Of a stretch of 64,000 nt of DNA, positions 1 through 12,251 are shown one piece after another. Position numbers and translations under genes: made by a program. The DNA lies in NCBI GenBank assembly GCA_036897095.1, contig JAYMSP010000093.1, positions 1 to 64,000 on the forward strand, in the 5' to 3' direction. Below the pieces are notes generated by a model. The model saw nothing but the letters and a program-made list of their open reading frames with translations, was not told the origin of the DNA and made no database searches. The first letter of the stretch is position 1. Every line of letters begins with the position of its first letter. Source of the stretch: Plantago elongata (taxonomy: Eukaryota; Streptophyta; Magnoliopsida; Lamiales; Plantaginaceae).

Positions 1-1242
1 TATATATATATATATATATATTTGCAATTCTTAACAAATTTTATAGATTGATGATAATTGTAATTTGATTGTTATTTAAAATCTCCAATAATATAATATT
101 TGATACCATTATTTGTGACATGGTAGTTTTTATTGTTGGTTATTGTCGAGAATTTTAACTTTGAAGCACAAATATATTTTAGAGGCTCTATTATTAGTTA
201 AAATTACTATTTTTTAGCAACAATGTGATAGAAAATGTGTATGGAATTTAATTTTGACTTACTAGCTACATATTTGACGAGTCCATTTATGATAAACAAG
301 ATCAACGAATCTTACTATACATGTTAACTTACATATGTGTAACGAACACAAACAAGGTAAATGTCCAAATTGAAAGAAAAAAACAAACTCATTATTACTT
401 GAAAAATATCAATTTGAAATATCATAAAAACTAAACGAATATTATGAACTTTTTCATTTTAGAAAAAAGTGTAATTTTTGTAAATGTTTCGGTAACAAAT
501 GTAAATTTCTACAAAGGTTTTGGTGTAATTTGAAAATAAAACTAACCGAGAGTTGACGCCGTCTAATTTTTGTGTTAGGGAAAACATTTAATAAAGATTT
601 TAACGTAGACTCAAAAAGAAAAAAGACTTCGATGTAAAATTAAAGTGAACCAAAAGGTTATAGTGAAAAATAAAATTTTCTTTGTCTAATGGTCCACACG
701 TTTGTCGTGAAATAATCTCACATGAGTACATATACTATATAATTTGACCCTTACAATTGTTAAGTCCTAGGTTCGCTCCTGAGTGTCATGCCTTAAGATA
801 TACAAAATTTCGATGGCCCCGATGACTTTCGTCGTTGTACATATTCTTAACTGATTAAACTGGAGTTATGAAATATCACAGTCGACTCGTTAACTATAAA
901 CTAAAAAATGAGCCCTGAGGAGGTGTGGCGCGTGGGTTGAAATGGTGTCAAGTGGCAGTGAGTTACAGGATAAAGGAAAATGAAGAAGATTGAGGGAGAC
1001 AGGATGATGGTACTCTACTAAAAAAACCAAACGGGACCATATTCTTCTTCTTCCTCATCCGATATAACAAACCGACTCACTTCCATCTCGATTTGTCAAC
1101 ATACAGATACTAGGAGGATCAGCTCTTCTCACTACAACTAGCTCATGCTTATTTAGAGAACACGAAGAGGCAAACAGAAAAAGGAAAACTTTTTTTTTTT
1201 TTGTTTTTTTGGATTCTCTAATCTCTAACCTTTTTGTATTAG
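1..1242. other. AT-rich upstream region with TA microsatellite
   Basis: The window opens with a (TA)n run at 1-22, followed by AT-rich sequence without a convincing gene. The last 200-300 bases before the ATG at 1243 are probably promoter and 5' UTR of the FHY1-like gene. A pyrimidine-rich stretch and a T-run lie at about 1040-1210. I see no clear TATA box and call no transcription start. Confidence 0.5.
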
Positions 1243-2574
1243 ATGGAACAAATTGTTGGATATCCTCCTGACACAAGCAGGTATGGTTTTTTCTTGATCT
1301 GAAGTTGTCTGTTTTACTTTGGCCTTGGCCTTTTTAGATTCTTGATTGTGTTTTATGTGTGTGTGTTGATGTGGGAGCTCAAGATTTGATCTTGTTAGTT
1401 GATTGTCTGATTAGGTTGTTGATCAAGTTTTGATAAAGTGTTTCTATGAGAATCTTGTGAAGCTCTTTTGTATTAGCATACAGGGTTTTAGTCTATGGAT
1501 TAATATTTGGTCTTTAGGATGTGTTTCGAGTTTCGAATTCTTGAAAAACTGAGACGTTTGAGGATTATTTATCATACTATTTTGGAATGAAGATGTATAA
1601 AGAAAAGAAGAAAGAATGTTTCAAGTGTTATGGATCGTGTCGAAATTTCATGTTGATTTCATATTGGTGAGCTATAAAGGCGTGTCATTTTCGGATTTTT
1701 CAATCTCTTTGACCGAGGTTTTAAAGCACATTTAGTCCAGTGATTATGGAGCAATAAATCATCGCATGATTTTTGGATTGCTATTCTGTGCATATTGCTT
1801 GTCTTCAGATTCTATCTATAGCAATCTGAATATGACTATGTTCTTGGAAATTGGCAGTATCTACTTGTGCAAGAAAAGGAAGTTGAAAACTGAATTGTTG
1901 GGGCCTTTGCCGAAGCATGTCCGGTGCCTTGAACACAAATCTTCACCCGATTCCGGTGTGAATGTGGATATCCGATTTTTTGCAACAGGAAATGAATCAG
2001 ATCCAGAGTCTCCAAAAGATAGCAATAGCTTCCAAGTGGTTGAGGATGCATGCATGCCTGAGCAGGACGAAGATAAAACCAGTGTGGAATATGCAAAAGC
2101 ATGCTCATCTGACGAGCCAAGTACTTCAACGTCTAGTTGGGGCGGCGGTACTTTTCAGATCGACCCCTATTCTTTAGACAGCAGGTCGCTGACGTCTGAT
2201 TGCAGTAAATCAGAGTCAGTGTCCGTTAATGGAGGCAGACGTGGTTATGCCTTTCTTCCATCTCTCAATTTTGATGACGATTGCTGCAGTTCAGAGTATA
2301 AAAGCGACGATGCTGAGTGTCATACAGATAAGGAACTCGAAAATCTGCTCTTTTCAGGTGGTCTAGCAGCTACTAGTGACTATGTTCTTTCATCTGGAAG
2401 GTGGTCTGTTATTCAAGGTATTATAAATTAGTTGATCATTTTTCTCAATTTCCTTCTGTGATCCCACAAAGCTTTACACCTTGAGTTCATTTGGTTGCAG
2501 ATACTGAACAAGCTGCCACGAAACTGACAATTGATAAAGAGTTTGAGCAGTACTTTTCTACACTTATGCTGTAA
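1243..2574 (+). CDS. FHY1: FHY1/FHL-like phytochrome A signalling protein
   Basis: Exons 1243-1280, 1858-2417 and 2501-2574 join in frame to about 223 residues. An N-terminal basic signal (CKKRKLKTELLG, then PLPKH) resembles the nuclear localisation signal of FHY1/FHL. The middle is acidic and Ser/Asp-rich. The C-terminus carries the family signature in two parts: VLSSGRWSV before the last intron and DKEFEQYFSTLML at the end, which in Arabidopsis is the phytochrome A-binding region. FHY1/FHL carry light-activated phyA into the nucleus. Identification rests on the recalled NLS and C-terminal motif, because the middle of this family is poorly conserved. Exon 1 encodes only 12 residues and its start is uncertain. 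A second acceptor at 1821/1822 is also in frame and would add 12 residues. Confidence 0.75.
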
Positions 2575-3376
2575 CAAAATAAGATGATCGATAAGATCAT
2601 CAATTAGTGTGAAAACCTTGTGCACGTGTGTAATGTCTACAATAACTCCAGTGCTACATAAGCTCTGAAGTTTCTCTTTCCCGTCTTGCACTTTGTATTG
2701 CGTCTTTATTTCACAGAACATTTTGATCACTAGCTTTCTTTTCTTTTCAGTAATTTTCAGTTCTCAATCTTATTCAAGCAATCATTATAAATACTTGATT
2801 TGGATTCATAGACACAGAAGAATGCAAGACTTTGGCTTAACTCATTCACAGTGTGATGTGTGTTTACTTTCTGACCATGTTTCTGGAGTATTGCACAGAG
2901 CACATATTCCGAAGTGTTCGATAATAAAGGACCAAGTCTAATCTGGATGGCTAGTTTACTGGATCTCGGTCTTGAGAATGAGTTGCCTTTTCTGCCTGAT
3001 TGAAGACTATCCTGTAATATTTCTATCCTACTAATTCATTGAATATAGGTGTGCTATGTCTTTTAACCTTTCCATAATACATCATCTCCATTTCTTTGTT
3101 TCTCTGCTCTTTGTTCTAAAATCTTCATCGATTAAACTAAGTTTCTCAGTGGATAAAATTGAACCAAGAGCAAGCAACATATGCCAGATAATTTTATTGA
3201 ATAATAGCAAGCATTACATCATGTCCATTGTTTGTCTTCAATGAACAAAGAGATCAACATGATAAACATTGGAAACTTTTCCTCAGACCAAAACTCCCAA
3301 AAAAACAAAACTTAAATAATCAAGCAATAAAAGCAAGTAAAAATCTCAAAAATTTACAGTCATCCGATTATATCTT
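2575..3376. other. 3' flanks of FHY1-like and laccase genes
   Basis: This convergent stretch holds the 3' UTR of the plus-strand FHY1-like gene and that of the minus-strand laccase. ORFs here have no recognisable product. I see no repeat or RNA gene. Confidence 0.5.
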
Positions 3377-5657
3377 TCAACACTTAGGCAGATCGGATGG
3401 AGGCGGTGGTAGTTTTTGGCTGTCTAGCATTCCATCCAAGACTATCCAGGCCATTCTCAGACCCCAGCTTGTGTGCACATCAAAGTGGCAGTGCATAAAC
3501 CATACTCCTGTTCATATCATAAGCCATAATGCATATTAGTTCATATATATGTGTGACTGAGAAAAATAACATTCTGCTGAACTTGTAAAGTATAATGAAA
3601 GAATTTCAGTAGACTTAATTCTACCGGTAGATGAAAGAGGCAATTTGTTTTAAATGCACCTGGATTGTTTGCTAAAAATCGAAGGGCTACCCAGCCACCA
3701 GAGGGAACCCCGATTGTGTTCCTCTCAACTGGATCCACCAGATTGAAGTTTGCCGGATCCTTGGTTGGATCATAATTTCCAAATCCTTGACCAACCACGA
3801 AGAAATTGTAACCATGCAGGTGAAGAGGATGACTCTCGGCCCCCAAAATGCTTGTATCCTGCAGTATTAGTTCTACGTTCGTATTGAATGGCAGAACAAC
3901 AAGGTGAGTTCCGTTGCTGACGAGTGTATTGTTAGGAGGTGTTCCTGTGTAGTTAAATGAATTTGGTGGGTTTGTTGGGAAATCAGTTGTATAAACTCCA
4001 TTAGAATTCTTGAAGAAGTAGGCTTGTAACATAGCTGTTGATGGGAGTGTCATAGAAATATTGTTTACTGAAGCTGCGAATTTCGTGCCATTTGGTCCTT
4101 GACATGTTGCATTTTGTGGACACGGACTAGACCCGAGCCCAACAGTGAAGAGAAACTTTTTGTCCACTGTCAGTGGAACACTTGTCGTGGTATATTTGGG
4201 GTTATTTAATCTGCGGAATTTGTTGCTGAAGTTGGCAACAAAGCCCGTGGCATTTAGGGCTGGCAGAGTAGGCTTGAACAATCTTTTCTTTCTGCTGTGT
4301 GTGTGATTAGACGAGTGTTCGTATTCAAGGACACCAGCAACAGTTGAATTGTCGAAAGTTCCCTGGCCAGTGAAGTATGGCCTTGCAGCCATCATGAAGG
4401 TGGCGTGTGGGGAGTGAGGCTTCGTCTTAAGTAGCACGTTAGTGGTTTGGCCGGGTGTTATGACTATCACTCTTGTCACAAATGGTTTGACATATACAGC
4501 ATCAGCATCAACAACTGTGAGGGAATGGTTGGCGATGCTGAAAAATAGCTCATCATTCATTGCTGCGTTTATTAAACGAAGCATGTATGTCTTTCCAGGC
4601 TTCACCTTTAGTCTGAATGTATCTGAAACATTCAAGGTGTTAGCTTTTCCTGAATGAATAAATTCTTATTGTCAAAGTTGAGAAATGTTCTTCTTATGAT
4701 TTTTACCTTTAGAGGAACAATTGTACAATAGTCCTGGATATCCGTTGATCGTGTATGCATCTGAAACATTCGGACCAGCGCCTGTCTGAAGAGACTGATT
4801 AATCACTGCCTCAGGATCTGCGTTCCACCACTCCCCTGTATGTCAAAAACCAAGACCATGTTAGATGAGCATTAATCGCGAGTCTCATTTACTACATTTC
4901 ATCAATGTATAATCATATGTTTTGGGTGGTTTACCGAACATGATTGGAACTTCCTTGTAGGGTTTTCTGAAGGGATATGATTCATTGAGTTTTGGGAGGA
5001 TAATGATAGGTCCGTAAAGGGTTGCTCTCAGCCACGAGATGTGAGCATGCCACCACAGAGTACCTCTCTGCCCTATGATAGTGAAGTTGTACGTATACTT
5101 TTGCCCTGTTTGTATCGGACACTGTGTTACATACGCTGGTCCATCAGCCCATCCACTTCTCAGCTGCTGTATTCCATGCCTGCATTCATATAGTGCACAT
5201 AAAATTAGCGCACATCACGTAAAACATGTTCTATGATCATCACACTAGTACTTTAGGCACACTAGCTAGAATCAGAATGCTACATATCTAGCTTACCAGT
5301 GTATCGTAATATTGTTCGTGACATGGTTGACCACATCTACTAGAACTTGATCACCTTCCCTGGCAATAAGCCGAGGACCAGGAAACTGCCCGTTGACAGT
5401 AACAATGCTCTTTGTGTTGCATAACCGGGTGATATTTTGTTGCACAATCTATCATATAGCATGTAAACCAGATTTTCATTAACTTCAACAAAAACAAGAA
5501 ACACATGCTATGGACTTGAAATCACATTTCTGCAACGTACATTGAACGTGTAATGTCTTGTGATACAGAATGCAGACTGAGGCAGCGTTGATGAAATGAG
5601 GATAGTAAACACCAGTGCAGCCACTGAAGGCAGAAGCCGCATACGACAGGAGGCCAT
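3377..5657 (-). CDS. LAC17: Laccase (LAC17-type multicopper oxidase)
   Basis: Six exons on the minus strand (5657-5541, 5448-5297, 5179-4935, 4835-4707, 4622-3660, 3507-3377) give about 578 residues, the usual laccase length. An N-terminal hydrophobic signal peptide (about residues 8-30) sends it to the apoplast. All four copper-binding signatures are present: [22 protein letters not shown], and [14 protein letters not shown] with Leu at the axial T1 position. There are many N-x-S/T glycosylation sites. Laccases oxidise monolignols and other phenolics with O2. The sequence reads closest to Arabidopsis LAC17 as I recall it ([26 protein letters not shown]-terminal [10 protein letters not shown]). 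The acceptor at 4622 was preferred to one at 4649 because it restores the family join CSSK-DTFRL. The gene looks intact. Confidence 0.93.
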
Positions 5658-6272
5658 TGCTTTGCAGTAATCGAAATGAATTAACTGGTAATGGAAGTCG
5701 GGTTGAGTTTGCTGGTTTGAAGTAAGCTGTAGATGTGTGTGTATAAATAAATAAGGGAATGAATGGTGATAGGATTAGGTAATAATAGTATTGTCATGGG
5801 AATGATAGTATTCATGGAGCTTATGAGACAATTTTCACTGTTGAGTGTTAGACTTCTGTAATCCGCTTTGTTGTTGGTCAAGTTGAATTTTAGAGTGATA
5901 CCAAAGTAATATTGCCCATTTTCTCACTAATCTTCTTAATGATGAGTGGTTAATGCCTTCATTGTTCAACTTAACCTCATCATTTCATAAACCCGAAATA
6001 TCTTCCATATTATTAGTTTAGTAAGTTATCTGTCAGATTTTTTATTCGCAAAATTAATTGTTTCCTCAAACATATCGTCAAGTTGTAAAAAATTTCTAAT
6101 AAATTACCATACAAATATGTTGTAGTTTACTTAATTACTATTATTTATGAGAGACAATCTTAATGAGAGACATGGAGAGATATTGAAACAAAACAACCAT
6201 TAACCAGATCATTTACTATTTTTGCGATTTCTTATCCAATCAACTGGTTTTATTTCATTTTTAAAAATCGGG
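5658..6272. other. Laccase promoter region and AT-rich spacer
   Basis: This is the upstream region of the minus-strand laccase. An A/T box (TATTTATA on the minus strand) lies around 5741-5748, about 85 bp before its ATG, and could serve as its TATA element. The rest is AT-rich, and I see no gene or repeat in it. Confidence 0.4.
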
Positions 6273-6280
6273 TATAAATA
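6273..6280 (+). promoter_or_regulatory. Candidate TATA box
   Basis: TATAAATA lies about 240 bp before the ATG at 6518. The sequence between reads like a plant 5' UTR with a possible small intron (acceptor-like CAG at about 6480). This suggests the short ORF downstream once had, or still has, its own promoter. Confidence 0.45.
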
Positions 6281-6517
6281 GGCTTTTTTCGTATATCATT
6301 TCTCATTTCACTCCAAATTACAAACGACGATTCATCTTCAGGCGAAAGTTTCTTCAAAACTGCTCCAAAATCCTAGGTTCGTGATTTCTTCCAATTTCGC
6401 TTCAAATTTTCTTCGATTTCAGTTTTCTAGTTGAAATGTTGCTTGTTTCTGCGTTGTTTTGATGATCGTGTGTTTGCCAGGTTTATTTTGCTTGGTTTTG
6501 CTTCTATTTAAACTGAA

Positions 6518-6781
6518 ATGGCGGATTTAAGAGATGAATTGGTCAATGCAGGTGCTGCTCAAACTTCGGTCGACGAGATCGAACAGGAACAAGCAACTGC
6601 TCCTCAGTTAAGTATTTACTCTTTCCTAGAGTTTCGAATTTGTGCTAGTTTGATAGAGAAATTGGCTAATGCAGGTGTTGCTCAAACTTCAGTCGACGAC
6701 ATTGAGCAGGTTCTAGCAACTGCTCCTCAGTCAAGTATTTACTCTTTCCTAGGGTTTCGGTTTTATTTGAATTTGTGCTAG
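6518..6781 (+). CDS. Unrecognised short ORF with internal tandem duplication
   Basis: An 87-residue ORF follows a plausible promoter and leader. It consists of two copies of a 41-codon (123-bp) unit at about 6527-6649 and 6650-6772. They align as NAGAAQTSVDEIEQ and NAGVAQTSVDDIEQ, each followed by TAPQ and SIYSFL. The duplication is visible in the DNA, so it is fairly recent. After each copy the sequence AGTATTTACTCTTTCCTAG looks like the start of an intron, so the duplicated unit may be an exon plus flank rather than a protein repeat. I do not recognise the family. It may be the 5' fragment of a larger gene. No downstream exons are evident before the transposon at 7293. Confidence 0.35.
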   Translation: MADLRDELVNAGAAQTSVDEIEQEQATAPQLSIYSFLEFRICASLIEKLANAGVAQTSVDDIEQVLATAPQSSIYSFLGFRFYLNLC

Positions 6782-7292
6782 TTATGTTCCAATTAATGGT
6801 TAAACTGCATGCCGGTTTGTCGGGGGTTATGATTGAGATATTTAACCTGGAGTCTCTCCGTCTCTCATAATAAAACGTCTTTTAAAAGACCGACACTTAA
6901 TTAATTTAGTTTAGTAAAATCCATTTCATATGTAATGATAAAGACTTGTACAATTCACTATTATTGTGTTAGGGATTAACGTGGTTTGAATGGAATTTAA
7001 AATTAAAAGCGAAGAACCTAGCTAGAATCATCATTAATGTTAAGCTGTCTATTCAAATGTTCCGACAAGAATGTGACAATGATGAGGCATGTAGTCTTCA
7101 ACTTTGAAGAGTTAACCATGAATCTTTGTCAAATAATTAGTCAGTCAGTTAGTTTACGACATTTGCATGTTTTACCACCAGCTTCCGAAAAGGAAACATC
7201 ACCTGTTCTGAATTAAACCCTTCAATTTTGCTTTAATCTCTCTTCCTAAACAAGAGTCTACGTAAATTCCCCGATTGTTTTTATTTTATTTT

Positions 7293-8192
7293 GAAAAAAA
7301 TCCGAAAATTGTGACATTTGTAAAATAATACCTTTAATGTTACCGTTCAATTTTAATACCTTAAGTTAACATTGTGTTCAATTTAAATACCTCATGACAC
7401 GTGTCAGCTTAATTATACGACACGTGTCACATTGAAAAATACAAAAATATGATGGAACTAAACGTAATACGATCGTCTTTATTAATTGCAAGTAGATCTT
7501 AAGTTTTAACAATATTACTAAATTACCCATATAAAAATATATCTCTATTGAAAATAAATTATAAAAAATAAAAAATAAAAAAAAACATTTACAAAAATTA
7601 AGAACCCAATTGAAAAGTTTATTGTAGCAAATCGCGTTTTTGAAATTTTTTATTTATTGTATATGTAATAAAATGTGAAATATTTTTTTTTATATTTTAA
7701 AAAATATTTTAGAATTATTAAACAATTTATACCCATAAATTACGAGAGAGTGATACGTGTCCCCCTTTCATAATTTAATTATTTTTTATTTATTTTTCAT
7801 ATATACAAATTTAATTTAAAATTAGAATTGATATTTTTTCAGATTTTGATATATTTTTGTGTAATTTAAAATTAATTTTCAAATTAATTTTATGCCTCTT
7901 TCTTTTTTATTTTAACCATTTTTATGTTGATTTTACAAAATAGGGTTGATTTATAATAATTGAAAAATTTGTGGTCAAATTGAAAATTGTTAAAATTTAT
8001 TTTATTTGTAATTTCACCCATCAAAATTTTAAAATTTCAATGTGACACGTGCTACGTAATTAAGCTGCCACGTGTCATGATGTACCTAAATTGGACACAA
8101 TATCAACTTAAAGTACTAAAATTAGACGGTAACAATCAAATGTACCTTTTTCAGAAATATCACAACTTAGGTACTCTTTTTGGATTTTTCCC
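7293..8192. mobile_element. Long-TIR non-autonomous DNA transposon (MULE-like)
   Basis: The two ends are long imperfect inverted repeats of about 150 bp each (7293-7440 and 8040-8192). The termini read GAAAAAAATCC on the left and, reverse-complemented, GGGAAAAATCC on the right. The element is flanked by a perfect 10-bp direct repeat, ATTTTATTTT, at 7283-7292 and 8193-8202. A 9-11-bp target duplication with long TIRs fits Mutator-like elements. The interior is AT-rich with no transposase, so the copy is non-autonomous. Each TIR carries two CACGTG cores (7398, 7421, 8046, 8069). The AT-rich target duplication could partly be chance, but it abuts the TIR ends exactly. Confidence 0.8.
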
Positions 8193-9481
8193 ATTTTATT
8201 TTATGGTTTAATGGCAAGATGAAAAAAAAATCATCAAATCATGAATAGAGAGGTAGGATAAACAAATCGTCCATTATCTTTGAAAATAACGAAAAGAGAT
8301 TTTAGTAGTATATATAGACAAAATGTAATGAGGAGTGATATGAAAAAAAAATTATTATATTTTTGTATTATAAAAAAATTTCACATTAAAAGATAAAATG
8401 TCAAAATATTATAAAAGGTACATCATCTTTTTCTTATGGAGGCTGGATTACCCGATTAAAAAAGAACGATTAGTTTTGTGGAATATACACATATATTAAA
8501 TAAAACATCGGATTTTAATTGTCAAAAGCTCCTTTATAAATATTTATTTTAATACTTATAGGAAGTTGAGCCTCTATTCAATTATGCAGTTCACATTAAA
8601 TATTTGAACAACAAAATTGAACTTTGGAAGCAGATCAAAACAATATACTTCTCGTAGATTTTTTGTGTCGAAGCTATTTATATCAGTCTAAAATATACGA
8701 ATATATTATTTTTAAAATAAACTCCTTACATGTTATTATTTATACTATACGGTTACGTATTTGCGTGATACTCGAACATATTTGACATTATGTTCCGCAC
8801 CTAATAATCCAAGATTAGGGATTTATCGCAAAAGCCTACACTTGAGGGGGTGTATTTTTAATTTCAACAATGTTGTAAATCAAATGAGCTAAATAAGTAC
8901 AGACTCATACTACGTCGTTTCGATTTCGAACTGTCTGCAAGATTACAGCAGCAACGAAGAAGGTGATGAACTGAACTGAACTGATTATTGATGAATGATA
9001 CTTTTGGTTTCTACGTATTGAAATTTAGTTTATTTCGTTTCTGCACAAATATTTTATCAAACCATCTAGTTTCCTAATGTTACTGTAAATCTGGATTCGT
9101 TGCTTCTACATCTACTTTAAACCCTAGATTCTCAGTTTGGAGTAGTAGAAATGGTGAAATTTATATTTGATGGTTTAGTAAATTGTATGCAATTGTTTTA
9201 AGGAGTCGAAATAGAGGTTTTATGGCTGGCTTGGACTGAATGATTGTATCTTATTTGCTTTTTGGATTTATGTCTTCTGAGACCAGACTTTCCATGGAAA
9301 CTCTGTTTGATTTGTGGGTTTGATAGCGAATGGAGCCTCGATTTTTTTATTAGCAATTCAGTATAAGGAGTAGGTTAAAACTTAAAATAATAGTGTAGCT
9401 TGCTTATTGGGGCTAAGTATTTCAATGCATGCTGTTCTATCAGGTAATATTAATACTTATAGAGCCAGACTTGCGATTCTC
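8193..9481. other. Spacer and CutA promoter/leader
   Basis: The first 700 bases are AT-rich with no gene that I can see. The part from about 8900 on probably holds the transcription start and 5' UTR of the CutA gene. A donor-like AAGAAG/GTGATG at about 8960 and an acceptor-like TATCAG before 9443 suggest a leader intron. Confidence 0.4.
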
Positions 9482-12251
9482 ATGGCACTAAGACTTTCAT
9501 CGGTTGTGTCCTCCACAGTGATCCGTCGACAGCTCCCTTTGGTGGGTGCCTTTTGTGTGATTAGTGTTGGTCTGACTAGTTTGTGCCCCTCTATTTCTAC
9601 ATTGTCCAGAGCAGGGTGTGTTCAGTCCCTCCTTTCTTCTTTACGGTAGTTCTTACCTTATGTGTCTTGAATGGTTAATGTTGTTATTGTTTGCTGATGG
9701 TTTGGTTTTATTTCGTATTGAAGTTAGCTTCTAAGGCGTGTATTTGTCTAACTTCAGTGCTCAGCCAAATAATAGGGCGGTCCGTACAATACGAATGGAG
9801 GCGAGTAAGACGACTGTGCCCAGCATTGTTGTCTATGTTACAGTTCCAAATAAAGAATCAGGTTCTTTTGATACCTTGCTTCAGCACTCTCATTTATTCA
9901 GACTTCTCTGTATGCATTGAGTAGGTTTACTGTGTTTAGGCTGTGAAATTGTCTTTTTTCTGCACTCTTGGCAACTTCTGCTGATAGCTATATAAGTATA
10001 TTGTCAAAGGGTTTAGCAAACTAGCAAAATAATAAGATTGCTTTGCTAGTTTTTTTTTCCCCCAACACAATGCCAGTTCAGTGTGAATGATGATTATAGA
10101 TAATTAGATATGCATGGAGTGGGGTTTTTGTTTTTTCTATTCACACAATGTCTTAGTGTAATGATGATTATCTCACATATATTTTCTAAATAGCAAAGGG
10201 AAAATGGTACTAGTTCAGTGTGCATTCCTTGGAATCATGAGTACCGAGACGCAGAAATTTTTCTTAAAGCGTATTTGAAATGACATAGTAAAAGTAAAAC
10301 AAACGACCTGAAGTTTCTTTTCTCAAAAACTAGTCGCCCAGTACCTGTGTAAGATTAACTATTGTTCAAGGCTTCACTTTGAGCTTTGCTATAGTTCAAG
10401 GATGGTAATAGTAAATTAAGTATTAGTCAGTAATTAAGAATTTTTTTTATATAAAATGTTGAGGTGATATGAGCTGAAGAGTGAAGAATGCCTGTGCATC
10501 CATATGAATCTCATATTTCTATTTCACTGAGATGGAATAGCTTTCCAATTTACCCCATTAGACATGTATCTCAATTCTCATGTAAATTCTGCAAATGTTA
10601 AAGTGAGACGCCAATAATTATTCTACTGGCTCATGGCACAGGTAAGAAATTGGCAGAGAGCATAGTCAAAGAAAGGCTAGCAGCATGTGTGAATCGAGTA
10701 CCAGGTTAGCTTCAGACTTTCAGCCCTTCATTACAGATTGTGCAATGATGAAATTAGAAAATCATGGCTTGCAATGTAGTTGATGCAATTCAACTGTTTT
10801 CAGCTGAGCTTGAACTTAGCAATTATTTTATGCATGTTCAGCTTTAGCATGTGAATTATAATTTGATTCATTTGCCATCTTTTCTTTGGTAATGTTCAAT
10901 TTAGGTTCAACTTACATTCTATATCTAAAGTTTTTATGCGTACATTTTTTATTTTTTATTTTTTATTTATTTATTGTTTGCGGGTGGGTATTCAAGTCCT
11001 TGGTGCTTTATGCTGGAAATTGAGAGATATCTGTTAGCAGCTTGTGTCCATGTAGTTTTCTATGCAAAGTCTGTAGTCCATGATGTTCACTGAAGTGTTT
11101 GTTAAACAAAATTACATTGCAACTAACTTCTCTAAATTTAAGCAAACCTCCTTATTAACTGATGTCTCATTCTCATATCAAACTCTCACCATGTTGTAAA
11201 AAGCTTGATATGGAAATGTAGCACTGTGGTGTATCATTCTAAAGAACAGCAGTTTAAATGTCAAGTTTGTTTAATATGCAGGAGTTGAATCAGTCTACGA
11301 GTGGAAGGGAGAGGTAATGGCTGTTACTCTGACAATTTTTCTTTGGGTTGGATGTTGCCTGTGTGCTTTTTCTCATAAAACATCATTTGTGTTTATATTC
11401 TGATTCCTGTATTACTGAACAGATTCAAACTGACTCCGAGGAGCTGCTCATTATCAAGACAAGGGAATCTCTTCTAGAAGCCTTAACGGAGCATGTGAAG
11501 GCAAACCATGAATATGAGTGAGTGCTTGCTTCATTAACTGCCTATATGAATGTTGGATAGTGGTACTGTAGTAATTGGCGCTAAACTGTAAAGAACATGA
11601 TATAAAAACTACTGTCCCTCAGATGGGAAACTAATCGTACGACAATACACTCTCTGTTAACTTGCCCGATGTCCGAATAGAGAATCTATCTATGGATTAA
11701 CATATATCTAGAGATGCACATCATCTCCCTTTACAGCACTCTAGGATGCACATTGCACAAACAGTTGGGTTTTGGTTTTAGTATAATGGCATTAATACAA
11801 ATGAAGACATTTCAATGATGAATTGGATCATAACAATCTGTGCTAGATAATCTTTATTAAATAATGTATTATAAGTGGTGCACATTATGAACCCCAGGAG
11901 CTGATAGAATAATTAAATTCATGAATGGAATGATATGATGAATGATTACAATGAAGCAGGTTTCATTAGAACATGACAGCAGGAAAAACAACAAGATTTA
12001 CCAATAAAGTATCTACATAGATAACAAAAGGAGCTGCCTACTTTTGGAACCTTCTAAAGGTTGTTAAACATTGCTTGCTTATTCTTCCTATTACATTATT
12101 AGTATTAGTGAACTTATTCTCACATTTCAGTTACCAATTTCTAACTTATTGATCGGAAACTCTTTGCAGAGTACCTGAGGTGATCGCTTTGCCTATAACG
12201 GGTGGCAACCAACCGTATTTGGAGTGGATTAAGAACAGTACAAGGGACTAA
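9482..12251 (+). CDS. CUTA: CutA-like protein (CUTA, plastid)
   Basis: Six exons (9482-9645, 9758-9861, 10642-10704, 11282-11313, 11423-11517, 12170-12251) join in frame to 179 residues. The N-terminal segment, with RRQLPLVGAFCVISVGL, matches the organelle-targeting and hydrophobic presequence of plant CUTA. The CutA domain follows: VPSIVVYVTVPNKESGKKLA, ERLAACVNRVPGVESVYEW, then SEELLIIKTRESLLEAL, and VPEVIALPITGGN near the end. Plant CUTA is a trimeric copper-binding protein reported in the chloroplast. Its physiological role is not settled. The start at 9482 was chosen because its length and N-terminus agree with the Arabidopsis protein. The frame is open further upstream but without a better ATG. 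Confidence 0.93.
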
